A DNA stretch of 64,000 nt from Lantana camara (lineage: Eukaryota; Streptophyta; Magnoliopsida; Lamiales; Verbenaceae), in the NCBI GenBank assembly GCA_037501455.1, contig CM074863.1, forward strand, positions 61,113,501 through 61,177,500, given 5' to 3'. The notes under the pieces are model-generated. The model searched no databases. It was not told the origin of the DNA and saw nothing but the letters and a program-made list of their open reading frames with translations. Numbering within the stretch: the stretch's first letter is position 1; every line of letters starts with the position of its first letter. The translations under genes and the position numbers were made by a program. This document shows positions 22,683 through 34,609 of this stretch, piece by piece.

Positions 22683-23545
22683 ACCACCACCACCACCAAA
22701 TCGCCGCCGACACCACCACCATTACGCCGCCGCCGCTGGCACCATTAAAGATCAGGAAAAAACCTATCATTTTTACTCCACCTAATCACTCCACCATCAT
22801 GGCCACCGCCACCATCCCCGTCGCAACCACCCCAACCTCACCAACACTACATACTACAGACCAACTCTATCACCCAACACAAAATCGCGCACACACAGGG
22901 ACCAAGAAGTAAAGGGGAAGGGGTCGACATTGTGGTGGCTGCACGGTGGGGAAGCCAGATCTGGAAAAATAGTGTGGGGGAAGAAGGGGGTAGTGGCTCG
23001 CGATGGTGGTAGTCGTGATGTTGAAGCCAGATCTGGAGTCGCGATGGTGATTGCGGTTGTGGTCGAGGCCGATTGAAAAAATGGTGGTGGTGGAGCTGCG
23101 GCGGTGGTGGGCTAGCGGTGAAGGCTCTATGGAGAAGATGGCGGTAGGGAGGGAGTTGGCAAGACACCGAATTTGGAGGGTTGAAGTGGCCGGCGAACCA
23201 TGGCTGAAACGGTTGTTATCCTGTTGGAAGTGGCGGTGGAGATGGGATGGAAGGGGGAGATGGGTTTGTCTCTACTTTTTTGTTTTCTCTTAAATTTGTA
23301 ATCTAAAAAACACATATTTTTTATGTTTTCTTACATAAATTTATATTATTCAATTAAAAATTTTCTGATTTTTTTTCTTCTATTTTATATATATTATCTT
23401 ATTATAAATGTAACAAAAATGTGCATAATTGTATATTCTGAAAATATAATGTATATTATCAATTAACATCAATTTTATTAGAATAAGAAATTTATATGTG
23501 GTTTCCATATTAAAAAAAAAAAAAAAAAAAAAACCACACACACAT

Positions 23546-23578
<33 letters not shown>

Positions 23579-23702
23579 TATATATATTCAATTAATGTTG
23601 TTTAGGGTGAAAATATATAATTTAAATAAGTTTGGGGTAATTTTGAAAATTTAATGATCAAAATGGGGCAAAATGCAATATTTTTAACGGGTCACGTGCA
23701 AT
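22683..23702. other. Low-complexity intergenic DNA
   Basis: CCACCACCA and CGCCGCCG-rich sequence (22683-22860) followed by GGTGG/GGCGG-rich sequence (22920-23250) that partly complements it, then AT-rich DNA. Several short frames exist on both strands but are composition-driven (proline- or tryptophan-rich) and have no domain. No gene called. Confidence 0.5.
23512..23587. repeat. A-tract plus CA/CG/TA microsatellite
   Basis: A run of A (23512-23533), then CA repeats, GCGCGCGC and TATATATA in direct succession. Confidence 0.9.
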
Positions 23703-24198
23703 TAGGGGTGGGCGCGGGACCAGATTTTCGGGGTTCGGGATTTTCAGGATCGGGGTGGGATTTTGTATTCCCGGTCCCGCCTTGATATCGGGATCCCGAT
23801 AATATCGGGACGGGACCGGGAATACAATCGGGATCCCAACAATATCGGGACGGGATCGGGATATCCCAAAATATCTTTCCTTCTTTTTTTTGGTTATATA
23901 ATTATAATTACGTCTGATTTAATTTAATTGATAAAACAAATAAATAACTATTTTAATCCTAAAATAAATTTAACTTGTGAGTTGTTGAGTTGTACACTTG
24001 CAGTTACTGATTGACTTCCGAAAGAAATTGTTAATTTGCTATTGCTTATTTGTTGTTGTTATAAAAAAATCTCTTATATATATTAATATTAATATTAATA
24101 TTAATATTATATATATAAGATGTGTTTACATATATATATTATAAATTAAATTAATTATATATTTATTTATAATAATAATATTAATATGCGTAAGACGT

Positions 24199-24244
<46 letters not shown>

Positions 24245-24406
24245 AATTTATAATCGGGATTTTCGGGATTCCGAATTTCTCGAAAATTTAAAAAATAATT
24301 TTCGATCCCGATCCCATCCCGAAATTTTTTTTTTCCCGAACGACGGGAAATTCTCAACGGGGACAGGACGGGTCTCAAAAATCCCGATCCCGACGCGCAC
24401 CCCCTA
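23703..24406. mobile_element. Non-autonomous hAT element with 8-bp target duplication
   Basis: Terminal inverted repeats TAGGGGTGGGCGCG and CGCGCACCCCCTA; the 8-bp duplication CGTGCAAT flanks it at 23695-23702 and 24407-24414. Length 704 bp, no coding frame. Repeated words such as TCGGGATCCCGAT and CGGGACGGGA near both ends are subterminal repeats. 8-bp duplication and TA-GGGGTG-type ends are hAT hallmarks. Confidence 0.85.
24201..24242. repeat. TA microsatellite inside the hAT element
   Basis: About 20 TA units. Confidence 0.9.
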
Positions 24407-25049
24407 CGTGCAATGCACATGCCATTTCCGTTCATAATTAACGGAAAATTAACGGTGGGACTATATTTGCAAAAAAACTGATTTTATGGGATGTAAATTG
24501 CAAAATGACTGATGATTGGGACTAAAATTAAAAAGTTGTTAATTTATGGGACGAAAACAATAATTTCCTCTTATATTTAGGAAATGCAGGAGTCGATTTA
24601 GGCCGTACAATTTTTATGATCATTATCGTCATGGTACACGATTAAGTGGGATGCAGAGGGGAAATTCTTGTATGAGCCGGGTGTAGGCACTGTTCCTTAC
24701 ACCTGCCTCTAATACACAAATAAAAAAATAATTTTTTTTTTTTTTTAATTGTGTATTAGAGGCGGGTGTAGGGATAAGGGAACAGTGCCCTACACCTGGC
24801 TCATACAAGAATTTTCCGATGCAGAGTTTGCTGTTGGCTACAATTGTATGACTTTATTGCCCAATTTTTAGGTAGAATCACATAACGGAATCCTAAAGGA
24901 GTTTCAGGAACCACAAACGATTCTTAAAGTTGAGATTAAAATTTAATTTTTAAATTTAGATGGATTAACTTGTAATTATGTCTAAATATAGAATAGCCTT
25001 GTAATTATGTCTAAATATAGAATAGTCAGATATAATTATTTTTTTTTTT
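24330..25049. repeat. Tandem duplication, unit 1
   Basis: This 720-bp unit is repeated at 25050-29285 (771 bp without the later LTR insertion). It starts inside the right end of the hAT element at a T-run (CGAACGACGGGAAATTCTC) and ends at a T-run. It has its own 31-bp direct duplication (AATTATGTCTAAATATAG, near 24973 and 25005). It holds an unoccupied version of the site into which the LTR at 25600 inserted in unit 2. Confidence 0.85.
24659..24817. mobile_element. Foldback MITE with 9-bp target duplication, copy 1
   Basis: 159 bp with long inverted arms (TTCTTGTATGAGCCGGGTGT ... complement), a T-rich centre, and GATGCAGAG duplicated at 24650-24658 and 24818-24826. The 9-bp duplication and GG...CC ends fit a Mutator-like MITE. 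Confidence 0.8.
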
Positions 25050-25599
25050 TCGAACGACGGGAAATTCTCGACGGGGACAGGACGGGTCCCAAAAATCCCG
25101 ATCCCGACGCGCACCCCCTACGTGCAATGCACATGCCATTTCCGTTCATAATTAACGGAAAATTAACGGTGGGACTATATTTGCCAAAAAACTGATTTTA
25201 TGGGATGTAAATTGCAAAATGACTGATGATTGGGACTAAAATTAAAAAGTTGTTAATTTATGGGACGAAAACAATAATTTCCTCTTATATATACATATAT
25301 ATATGTATCGATCAAGCGGCATGTATATTTATGAAATCATTCAAATTTCGTACCAAATTAAATTTCATAGAAAATGAGGCTTAATGGAAATGCAGGAGTC
25401 AATTTAGGCAGTACAATTTTTATGATCATTATCGTCATGGTACACGATTAAGTGGGATGCAGAGGGAAAATTCTTGTATGAGCCGGGTGTAGGCACTGTT
25501 CCCTACACCTGCCTCTAATACACAAATAAAAAAATAATTTTTTTTTTTTTTTATTGTGTATTAGAGGCGGGTGTAGGGATAAGGGAACAGTGCCCTACA

Positions 25600-28500
25600 T
25601 GTGACGCCCGGAGCGGTGGGCCACCACATCCCCCGCACCTAAACCCGAACCCACATATGAAATTGATTTCCATACATGAGTCCAAGTCTTAGCGAACGGA
25701 ACCTACACTCACTCCTTAGGCTAAGCGGGGCTAAAACTCGGACAGAGCGCGGAAAACAAACATATAAATGCGGAAGCAACAACATAAGGATCGAAAAGAG
25801 CTCTATAACTAACATTTACATCATTTACAATGGCCTCACGACCCAAAAGATCGAGTAAATACATCAAAAGCCCATAATTCAGCAAAATATAATTCTAACA
25901 TCAAATACATAATAAGAGTATCCAAAATGCAAGAAGTATGAATGCAACTCGACCTAGACACACAAGTACAAGACCAAGACTCGCACTTCCCCGCCTAGCT
26001 CGAAACAACCTGCACTGAAGGTGGGAAAAGAGAGGGGTCAGTCAAAACTCGACTGAGTGAGGGGGCTAAACGCACACCCACACCTAAATACGTATAGAGC
26101 AGAGCATATTACAAAGGTGATAGTCATGAATCGAGGCTAGGGTTTTACATACCAAATCATTTTTCCAAAGATAGCATATAATATAAAGGAAAACCTATCT
26201 CGATCCATAATCTATCAAACATAACATAAACATAAGTCCGGCGAGAACGGACTATCCCTTACTCCATCAAACATAACATAAAATCGAATTCAAATCACAT
26301 CCACCCCACATCCATGGTGCATCGGGAATCAAACCCTAACACCAACATTACCAAACACATACGGGGCAGCTAACCCACGATATGCCTTCCCCGGTTATCC
26401 ACCGAGGGCTCAAGATACCACGCCTTGCCAACCTCCATAGGTCGCACGTGAATATCTCAAATGAGAACGTGTACAGGGGTCATAACCGGCGACCCCGTGG
26501 TCGTCCCGGGTCTCCCTTACCCACGTCTCCGGGCCCAACAAACCAAATCAAACCAAACTCCAATCTTTCAGGGTACAACTCGCTCATACATATCATATAC
26601 GAATAACGAATTTCAAAACATAGCTTACTTATGTCAATACTTATACCAATTTCGAAAACGTAAAGCTTATTTCACAAAATCATAACATAGCTTAAGCACT
26701 CGTATTTAATATATATATATATATATATATAAGATATATATTCGCATACGGGGTAAGAAAACAACACGTAATAGGTCTTAGGTCGCTTATCTAATATAAA
26801 GGATCCTAACCTCACCTTAAACAAAAGAGCGGAAAACCGGGTCAAAAGAGCGAACAACCACCTAAACTCCGGGGTCTTGAACGTCCGGAAGAGGCTCTGA
26901 AACAAAAGAAGACAAGACCCGAGACTTAGACTCAATAATGTACCAATTAGACGCCCGACAATGCTCATGAATGCAAAGGGTGCAAATAAAATGCAAGAAT
27001 GCAACACTTAAGTCGTTTAAATTCAAAACTCGTACGAAACGTATCAAATAAATTCATAATCGTAATTCATAAAATATAACAAATAATTTAAATCACACAT
27101 TTCATGCATAAGAATTCATATAAAATCATAGGATCACATTTAAATTAAAATATCAAATTAGATCATTCAAATTCATTTAATAAATCAAATGATATAATAT
27201 ATATTTATAACATATATTATACAAGTACTTAAATATAAAATCATATATATATACATGCAACTAATGTATTGAAAAGTCCATGCAATTACAACATTTAACA
27301 TCCCATGCATCCCCACGTACAAACATGCAGAAGATAGGAAACAATGAAGGGTTTCATGCATTAAAAATACAATAGCAACCATGCAAAGCCCTCAATTAAT
27401 CATGCAAAGCCCACGTAAGAATTCATGCAAAGAAAGAATTGAGGAGCAGCAGATTCATCTCCCCGCCCAGGGGAGATTTTCTTCACAGAAGTACCCTCCC
27501 GGGTACTTTGATGCAGAAACTCTCTGCATCACGTACCCGGCCGGGGAGACAGTTCCAGTTGCGGGAAAAAGGAGAAAACACCCCTGTTCGGTCCTGCATC
27601 TCAAACCAATCCCAAACCACTTCATCTAGGCAAGTTAAGGCATGAAATTCAGCAGCAAATCAACACAAAAACATCATCAAACTGGGCTAAAACTGACATC
27701 AAGAGAAGGAGAAGGAAAAAGGATCCAAACTCAAGTATATCTCTTCCAAAAGCTCAAGAACAATAATGGTAACTCTCACATAACTCAACTACCACCAAAG
27801 TCAGGTACATACAACAATAAATGAAGCATAATAGATCACCTTTCATGCATCAATTCAAGCCATAACTCAAGGAAAGTCATGGAATTCAAATTAAAGAGCA
27901 AAACCTAACTATTCACCTCAAGGTTCCAAAACTCAATCAAAAGTGGTTCAAATTCTGAATTTAATAGATGCAAATGATCATATAAGCATGTACATATCAA
28001 ATATAAGCTTACCCCTTGAAGAAGATGGAAGAAAATGGAGATTGGAGCTCAAAATCTCCTCTAGGGTGAAGGTTACGGGATTTCACTGTTGCTGCTCAAA
28101 AACTCAGATTTTCCTCTCCTTTCTTGTGTATGGATCGGTATGAGAGGTATGTGAGGTGATAATAGGCTGAGCTAGTGGAGTGTGGGTCCAGGTTTCATGT
28201 GAAAAGCTCAAAAGATGAGGGACTTATGTGCAAAATGGTGAAAGGTGGTCATATGAGCCCGAGATGAAGTTACGGGCTGATTTCGGGGTATCAAACGAGG
28301 TCGAAAAATTACAAGGCCTGATCCATTGCACTCGAATCGTCGAAACGAGTTCAGCGGAGGTGACGGAATTCGAATCCGAATTCCCGAGCTCAAGTTACAC
28401 TGCCCGGAACCCAAGGTGCGCTAAGTACATGTTAGCCTCCTTTAGGTTACCCCAACAAAACGAGTCCCGAAAACCCAACAAATAAACCCGAAAACATGTA

Positions 28501-29059
28501 ACGAGCACGTATTCAAGTTCACGACTCATAAAACTCCAATATATTAAAAAGGCACGAAATTTCGATCTCAAATCGGACACGAACGCATCACATTTCAACA
28601 AAAGAGCATGTCATTCCAATAATAAAATTCAAATTCAAGAATTAATAAATAAAATAAATAAAATAAAATCAATTTTAACGAATTAATAATAATTAAAATT
28701 TTATTAGAAAGGCTATTTTCAATTAAGTCCAAAACTTTTAAAAAGTGTCAAATAAATCCAATTCAACTTTTCAATTAAGTCCAAAAAAGAAATAAAATTG
28801 TACAATTTAGTCCTTAACTCAAATAAATCACATAATTTACGAAATTAGCTTGTTCGGGAATTAAATTCACATATCATAAATCACTTAAGGCAAATTTTGA
28901 CGTATAGTTCAAATAATTCATATAAATTCAAATAATTCATATAAGAATTAGAATTAAATAATTCAAATAAACAATTAGAATAAATATAAAATGCGTAAAT
29001 AATAAATTTAAATGCGCACATACGTCATACCTGTACGGTCTGAAAGTCGGGGTGTCACA
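25600..29059 (-). mobile_element. Tekay/Del-like solo LTR with 5-bp target duplication
   Basis: On the minus strand it runs from TGTGACACCCC to GGGCGTCACA, 3460 bp. CTACA flanks it at 25595-25599 and 29060-29064, and the empty site is preserved in the tandem unit near 24787-24800. There is no internal element, so it is a solo LTR formed by LTR-LTR recombination. It carries the core block (about 26335-26530) and a hairpin cluster (27457-27545). Confidence 0.9.
27457..27545. repeat. Hairpin cluster in the solo LTR
   Basis: ATCTCCCC/GGGGAGAT (27457-27477), AGTACCC/GGGTACT (27490-27507), GATGCAGA/TCTGCATC (27510-27530) and CCCGGCCGGG (27536-27545). Unlike the other clusters, the four stems differ in sequence. 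Confidence 0.8.
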
Positions 29060-29285
29060 CTACACCCGGCTCATACAAGAATTTTCCGATGCAGAGTTTG
29101 CTGTTGGCTGCAATTGTATGACTTTATTGCCCAATTTTTAGGTAGAATCACATAACGGAATCCTAAAGGAATTTCAGGAACCACAAACGGTTCTCAAAGT
29201 TGAGATTAAAATTTAATTTTTAAATTTAGATGGATTAACTTGTAATTATGTCTAAATATAGAATAGTCAGATATAATTATTTTTA

Positions 29286-29772
29286 AATATAATAATAAGA
29301 ATATTATAACTCGCTATACGATGTTCGTGTATTCTCAGAAAATAACAAAATACGTAATAGATATAATAAGATTATCATGTTATATATATTGGTTGGGGTT
29401 TAGTCAAAATAAATTCCAACAAAATATTTAATGCTAATAACTAATGGATCAGAGTTTGACTCTAGAGGTGTTCAAAGTCTCTTCAGTCTTCAAGTTGTTG
29501 AGAATGACTACACAGATAGGATTTATTGTAGCTAATCGAGTTACCACCTTCCCAACTGCAAAATCCTCACCAATCACCACCCTCTCATACTCTCATACAT
29601 ATATGCATGCATGCATACAAACACACACATACATATAATTATATATACAACCCCCAGACACATTTATGACTCCGCATCAGCATTCCGGGAACAAACCACA
29701 ACTTGCCAAAAATAAAAATACGAAAAATATTCAACCGCATTATTGCCCCAAACACCCTTAAATAATACACAA
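29286..29772 (+). promoter_or_regulatory. KCS upstream region
   Basis: AT-rich. A TATATATAC word near 29641-29650 could be the TATA box. A short upstream ATG (29667) opens a small frame that stops before the KCS frame. CA/TGCA repeats at about 29600-29640. Function is inferred from position only. Confidence 0.4.
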
Positions 29773-30765
29773 ATGCCCAAAGAAGACTCAAACAATCCAA
29801 CAAAAATGCCCGAAAAATGCAACACATTCCTCTCCCACAATCTCCTAATTTCCCACATGTATTCCCATCTCAAAGAACTCATCAAAATCTCAACCCTCGT
29901 CCTCTTCTTCTCTCTCGAAACCCTATTCCTTCTTCAAAAGAAAGATCCCATTTACCATTTCATCTCCTTCTCATGCATAATCCTCTTAACCATCGCAAGA
30001 CACATCTTTTCAAACCCCTCAACAATCTACCTCGTGGATTTCTCATGCTTGAAGCCTCCGAATTTTTGCCGAGTGCCCTTCTCCACATACCTCGAACACG
30101 CGCAAATGCTGGAGTTTTTGGACCAAGAAAGCGTAGCTTTCATGGCTAAAGTACTCAAACAGTCAGGACAGGGGGAACAAACTTATATCCCACCTGCAAT
30201 ACATTATATCCCGCCAAAATCAGGCCATAAAGAAGCCATGGAGGAAGTCGAGATAGCCCTTTTCCCTGTTTTTCAAGACCTATTATCCAAAACAGGCCTA
30301 TCTCCTTCAGATATCGACATCCTCGTTGTGAACTGCAGTGGGTTCTGCCCGTCTCCCTCTCTCTCCTCCATAATTGTGAACAAATTCTCGATGAGGGAGG
30401 ACGTGAAGAGCTTCACCATAAGCGGGATGGGATGCAGTGCAAGTGCCCTCGCCATCGACTTGGTGAAAAACATCATGAAAACAAGAAAGAATCTGAATGC
30501 GGTGGTCCTGAGCACGGAGATTTTGTCTACGGGGTGGTATCCTGGCAAGGATAACGCGATGATGGTGTTGAACTGTGTGTTTAGGATGGGTGCGGCGGCG
30601 ATTCTTGTGAGCAATAAAAAGGGAGCGAGAAAAATGGCTAAGTATAAGATGGTTTGTAGTTTGAGGACGCAGAGGGCTTTTGATGATAAGGGCTATTACT
30701 CAGCTATTAGGGAAGAGGATTCCGAAGGTTTCACGGGCGTGACGCTTAGGAGGGATCTCCTGCAG
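29773..30765 (+). CDS. KCS: 3-ketoacyl-CoA synthase, exon 1
   Basis: KCS enzymes condense acyl-CoA with malonyl-CoA in the first step of very-long-chain fatty acid elongation in the ER membrane, for waxes, suberin, seed oils and sphingolipids. Exon 1 has two hydrophobic segments (ISTLVLFFSLETLFLL and FISFSCIILLTIA), then the conserved IYLVDFSCLKPP block, GEQTYIPP, VVNCSGFCPSPSL and the active-site cysteine in SGMGCSAS (Cys codon 30433). Possible starts are ATGs at 29773, 29806 and 29857; with exon 2 they give 495, 484 and 467 residues. 29773 is the first in-frame ATG, while 29857 places the first membrane segment nearest the N-terminus as in shorter family members. The exon ends CTGCAG before GTTTGT, phase 0. 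Confidence 0.9.
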
Positions 30766-31984
30766 GTTTGTTTCCTAAAGAATTTTTTTTATTACTTTGA
30801 GTTCTTGTTGATGGAGTTGTTTTTAGATTCATAATTCATTAGATGGTTAATTAGGGAATAGTTTTGATCTGTCGTTTATGATTAATTGTGGTGGAAAGTA
30901 CTATGCTAACTTATAGAATCTGACTGCTGAGTTGCAGTGTCAATTAATTAGCTAGTTTTGCTGCATCTCTGTCTCTCTCTCCCTCTCTCTATGTGTATAT
31001 ATATATATATATGCAGAGTGATTGTGTTCGGTGGGTGTGGGCTGGGGGAGGGGGTAGATGATAATTGATAGTGACAACTGACAAGCATTTTTTTTTTTTG
31101 ACTATTCCATTTCTATATTTTTAATAACAAAGTATGATGTGGTCATGAAATAAACCAATATATTTTTGGATAAAATTTTGGACACTTATAACATGAAAAC
31201 TTTCAAAAGAAATCTTTATCATTCTATCTGTGCCTTCTGGTAAATGTGTTTGCAACTATGCGTCTTTTATTTGAAACTAATGCAAGTTGGTCCTTGGGGA
31301 CGTAGCTTGAAGGGGAGGGGCGACATTCCTGTTAAAAAGCGAGATTGAGTAAGAGAAAAAAGTTGTAAGTTAAAATCTGAAAATCGATATCCCTTAGTGT
31401 ATGATACAAGAAATTATTATATTTATATTGATGGTTTTGGGACAGAAATATTCCATGATTTTCCCAACTCTTTTATATTCTAACCACATTAAATGGAAGA
31501 ATATTATTGTTATTATCACCTTATATTTCGGGGGCAATTTTTGAAAATTCCCCATGGGTTTGAAAAGTTCCTTTTAACTCCCCATTTTCAAATACATCAT
31601 TTGGGGTTTTAGATACGCGATTCTGGGATTTAGATACGCGATTCTGGGATTTAGATACGTGATTTTTTCCTTGTATTTCAAATACATCATTTGGGGGTTT
31701 TAGATACGCGATTCTTGAGTTTTAATACATCATTTTTGCAAATGGGGAGCTAAAAGGAATTGAACTTATCATTTGGGGAGTTTTCGGGAATTCCCCGTAT
31801 ATTTCGTGTGGTTTATGAGCTTATAATTTAATGTTTTTTCTTGAGGTTCACATAAGTACAATTGTACAAATGCATACTTTTCTTAACAACTTGCCTAACT
31901 ATTTCGCACAAACAATGATTTTCCTTAAGACTTAATAAAAAATATTTATCATTTAAATCTTCAATTTATTCGTTCCTTTTGCAG
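30766..31984 (+). other. KCS intron
   Basis: 1219 bp, GT...TTTTGCAG. The donor is GTTTGT and the acceptor TTCCTTTTGCAG. Splicing joins LLQ to VAGE, restoring the usual family order. It contains CT and TA microsatellites (about 30968-31015) and a MITE (31531-31797). Confidence 0.85.
31531..31797. mobile_element. MITE in the KCS intron, 9-bp target duplication
   Basis: 267 bp with imperfect inverted ends (TTTTGAAAATTCCCCA and its counterpart near 31785) and TATATTTCG duplicated at 31522-31530 and 31798-31806. Inside, TTTAGATACGCGATTCTGG is repeated in tandem. The 9-bp duplication suggests the Mutator superfamily. It is a different family from the MITE at 24659. Confidence 0.75.
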
Positions 31985-32479
31985 GTAGCCGGAGAAACCC
32001 TCCGATCAAATATCACCATACTTGGGTCAAAAATCCTCCCCTACACAGAAATGATACTATATGCTATCTCCATAATCAAGAGGAAGTACATAAACAAGTC
32101 AACAGAAATTTACATACCAAATTTTAAGAGCGCCGTGCAGCATTTCTGCCTGCCGGTCTCTGGTAAGCCGGTGATTCGAGAAATCGGCAAGGGTTTAAAG
32201 CTTGGAGAGAGGGACATGGAGCCAGCCTTGATGACATTAAATAGGTTTGGTAATCAATCTTCTTCATCATTGTGGTATGAACTTGGTTACATGGAAGCTA
32301 AGGAAAGAGTGAAGCAAGGTGATAGGGTTTGGCAATTGGGGATGGGAACTGGGCCCAAATGCAACAGCCTAGTTTGGGAGTGTATTAGGCCCATTACTGG
32401 GGAGGCCCAAAGGAGCCCTTGGGCTGATTGCATCCATAAGTATCCAATTTTTAGTGGTGATAGTAAAAATCCATCTTAA
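31985..32479 (+). CDS. KCS: 3-ketoacyl-CoA synthase, exon 2
   Basis: 164 residues completing the enzyme: VAGETLRSNIT, then HFCLPVSGKPVI, then LNRFGNQSSSSLWYELGYME and GPKCNSLVWEC. The catalytic asparagine of RFGN is present (codon 32252). The essential histidine of the usual HFCIH motif is replaced by proline (codon 32153), and the histidine before RFGN is Asn (codon 32240). The frame is otherwise uninterrupted and ends at a stop. Either this is a divergent KCS class with changed or no condensing activity, or a recently inactivated gene; the clean frame and splice sites favour the first. Confidence 0.9.
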   Translation, partial: VAGETLRSNITILGSKILPYTEMILYAISIIKRKYINKSTEIYIPNFKSAVQHFCLPVSGKPVIREIGKGLKLGERDMEPALMTLNRFGNQSSSSLWYELGYMEAKERVKQGDRVWQLGMGTGPKCNSLVWECIRPITGEAQRSPWADCIHKYPIFSGDSKNPS

Positions 32480-32738
32480 TTAGAGGATGGCTAATATTTT
32501 CTTATCTAAATAATTTATTTTGCTTTTTCTAGGAAATAGTATAATATATGTTTTCATTAGACTGCTATTCGGTTTCGATAATTGATAGACGATTTAGAGG
32601 AAGTTTTCTACAACAAAGAATTAGAAATGATGTATGAGTACTTATGATGAAGACGCTTTTGATATATGTAAGAGTTAAGGTGTATGAAAAAGCACGTATT
32701 TATGTAATAGAATCTATGTTTTAAAACCCGAATCCAAA
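32480..32738 (+). other. KCS 3' flank
   Basis: AT-rich, no coding frame; contains the 3' untranslated region by position. It ends at the target duplication of the next LTR. Confidence 0.5.
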
Positions 32739-32743
32739 GTCTA

Positions 32744-34604
32744 TGTAACGCCCCGGTTCCGGATGAACAGGTAAGCACGCCACGTGTGAGATTTTCAGCG
32801 TTGGAATTTATTTTAATTCTTTAAATTCTATATTCTTACGTGACATCTCATATTTTTATAAAATTCATGAAACATCAATTATGTGAATTATGTGAAAACA
32901 TATCATTGGAAAATTATTTCAAGTCATGGAAAAATATTTATTACGAAAAACAATTACCGAGAGTGTTCAAGTTACGAAATTGTCCCTATTTGATTTTCTT
33001 CCTAACCTTTAGGGACTTAATTGCATAAACTTGTAGGGACTTAATTGATCATATTTCAAAACCTTACATACTCAATTGCATGACTTAAACAATTAAGGGA
33101 TTAAATTGCAAATCTTGGTGTTTCACATAGTTCAAAAAGGGTTGTTACGTTATATGCATCTCCAAGCTTCCTTGCTCTCATTTCATCCAAAAATATCCCA
33201 AACACATTTGCTTCTTGATCTCAGTTCATTCCAGGAGAGAAAGGAAAGAGAATTTTATGCCTCTCATCAAGAATTCCAAGAAATAATCCAAGTTTTGGAA
33301 ATTGATCATCTTCATCATCTATCTTCTTCATTTCTTTTCATTTCAAGGTCACGAGGTCGTGGACGAGGAGCAGGCTCCGTAGAGCATATCCTTGTTTTGT
33401 TTTGTAAGAAAAGGTTAGGTTTTGTTTTAGGTACATAGAACCCTAAAACCGTTATGTGTTATTTTCGGTCAAAACATATTATATCTATAAACGTTTTCCA
33501 AAATACAAATATTTCAAGCAAGCAAGCCATGACTGTCATGATTTTCAAGCATGTTTGGCGAGTACATGATTGCACGTGGGCCCGAGGATAGTTCTTGAGC
33601 CAACCGGGAAAGCAAGGGCTGACGGGTAACTCCTGAGCTATTCTCACCTCATTGGGATCACCCCTGAAGCCACTAGGAGATTAGTGGTGGAAGGAGTTCC
33701 GTGTTTAGGGAGTCATGTTCCCTATACACACCACGTCGTGGATAGTTGGGCCTTGCAAACCCACTATCACCCGGAGGAAGAAGGAGGCTGGGGATGAATC
33801 CGGCATGTCGGGTTATCCTCAGGTTATTGCATGTTTCAAGCATGAATATGGTTATTTGAGCACCAAAGGAAATGTATGATCACGTATTGAGTAAATTATG
33901 CAAGCACATATTGTCACGTTTGGTGTAAAGGTTGGAGAATTGCCCTTACTCGTCGGGGCCACATGTTCATGAAATGATCAAGTTAAAATGTTAAAGTGAT
34001 TCGTTGTAATCTCGGGCAAAGAACAAGTTTTCTTGAACTATATATTTAATTCTTTTCCAAGTCTTCACCCGAAGCTACAACTTGCATGTGACGTGTGCTA
34101 TATAGATTTATTGCCCCTCACTCAGTCTTCGGTAGACTGATACTTCACTTTTCAGGTACTTATGAGCGTGGTCGTGCTAGGCGGGAGTCCGGTCCAGTCT
34201 TGCATTTTCACGGTTCTAACATTACACCTTTCATGTATAGCTTTTTGATATAACATGTATAGAACTTTTGGGAAAGACATGTCATGATAATTGCTAGCAT
34301 ATTTTGAGTACTTGAGCATATATATAGTATAAAGAGATGATAATGTATTGATAGTTAAGTTTGGTACCTATATGTATCTATATCGATAAATATGGTACCT
34401 ATATGTATGATTGATGTATTGCTTCCGCTTTTAAATTCATGTTTTGATCTAATTATGTTGGGGAGTGTCCCGCCTAGCTCGTTTATTTTGATTGTCACCC
34501 GTTCGCTATAGTTTTGGTTTATGTACGGATTGTCCATTTCGTATGTGGATCGAGGCTATAGTGCGGGGGATGTAGTGCCTTGGGGTTAGGATGCTACATC
34601 TACA
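32744..34604 (+). mobile_element. Solo LTR, 1.86 kb, with 5-bp target duplication
   Basis: Starts TGTAACGCCCCGG and ends GCTACATCTACA; GTCTA flanks it at 32739-32743 and 34605-34609. It has the shared core block at 33578-33785 but no palindrome cluster that I can see, and is about half the size of the other Tekay-like LTRs. It begins about 265 bp after the KCS stop. Confidence 0.85.
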
Positions 34605-34609
34605 GTCTA

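Larger units (their letters stand above)
25465..29087. mobile_element. Same MITE, copy 2, interrupted by a solo LTR
   Basis: The same foldback element flanked by GATGCAGAG at 25456-25464 and 29088-29096. The right arm is split at CTACA by the LTR 25600-29059. It came with the tandem duplication, not by a second transposition, as flanks are shared with copy 1. Confidence 0.8.
25050..29285. repeat. Tandem duplication, unit 2, split by a solo LTR
   Basis: Same order of landmarks as unit 1: hAT right end with CACCCCCTACGTGCAAT, the TAATTAACGGAAAATTAACG stretch, a MITE, then the AACGGAATCCTAAAGGA stretch. It has about 100 bp (25289-25391) absent from unit 1. The LTR 25600-29059 was inserted after the duplication. 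Confidence 0.85.

Noticed and set aside
22847..23315. Proline- and tryptophan-rich frames on both strands
   Set aside because: They follow from CCACCA/GGTGG composition.
28228..28485. Frame with a translation like that of 10888-11112
   Set aside because: Part of the conserved LTR block described above; not a gene.
29444..29885. Minus-strand frames overlapping the KCS start
   Set aside because: Shadow frames; the KCS domains lie on the plus strand.
33106..33438. 110-residue frame in the solo LTR at 32744
   Set aside because: Lies wholly in an LTR with proven target duplication; no domain.
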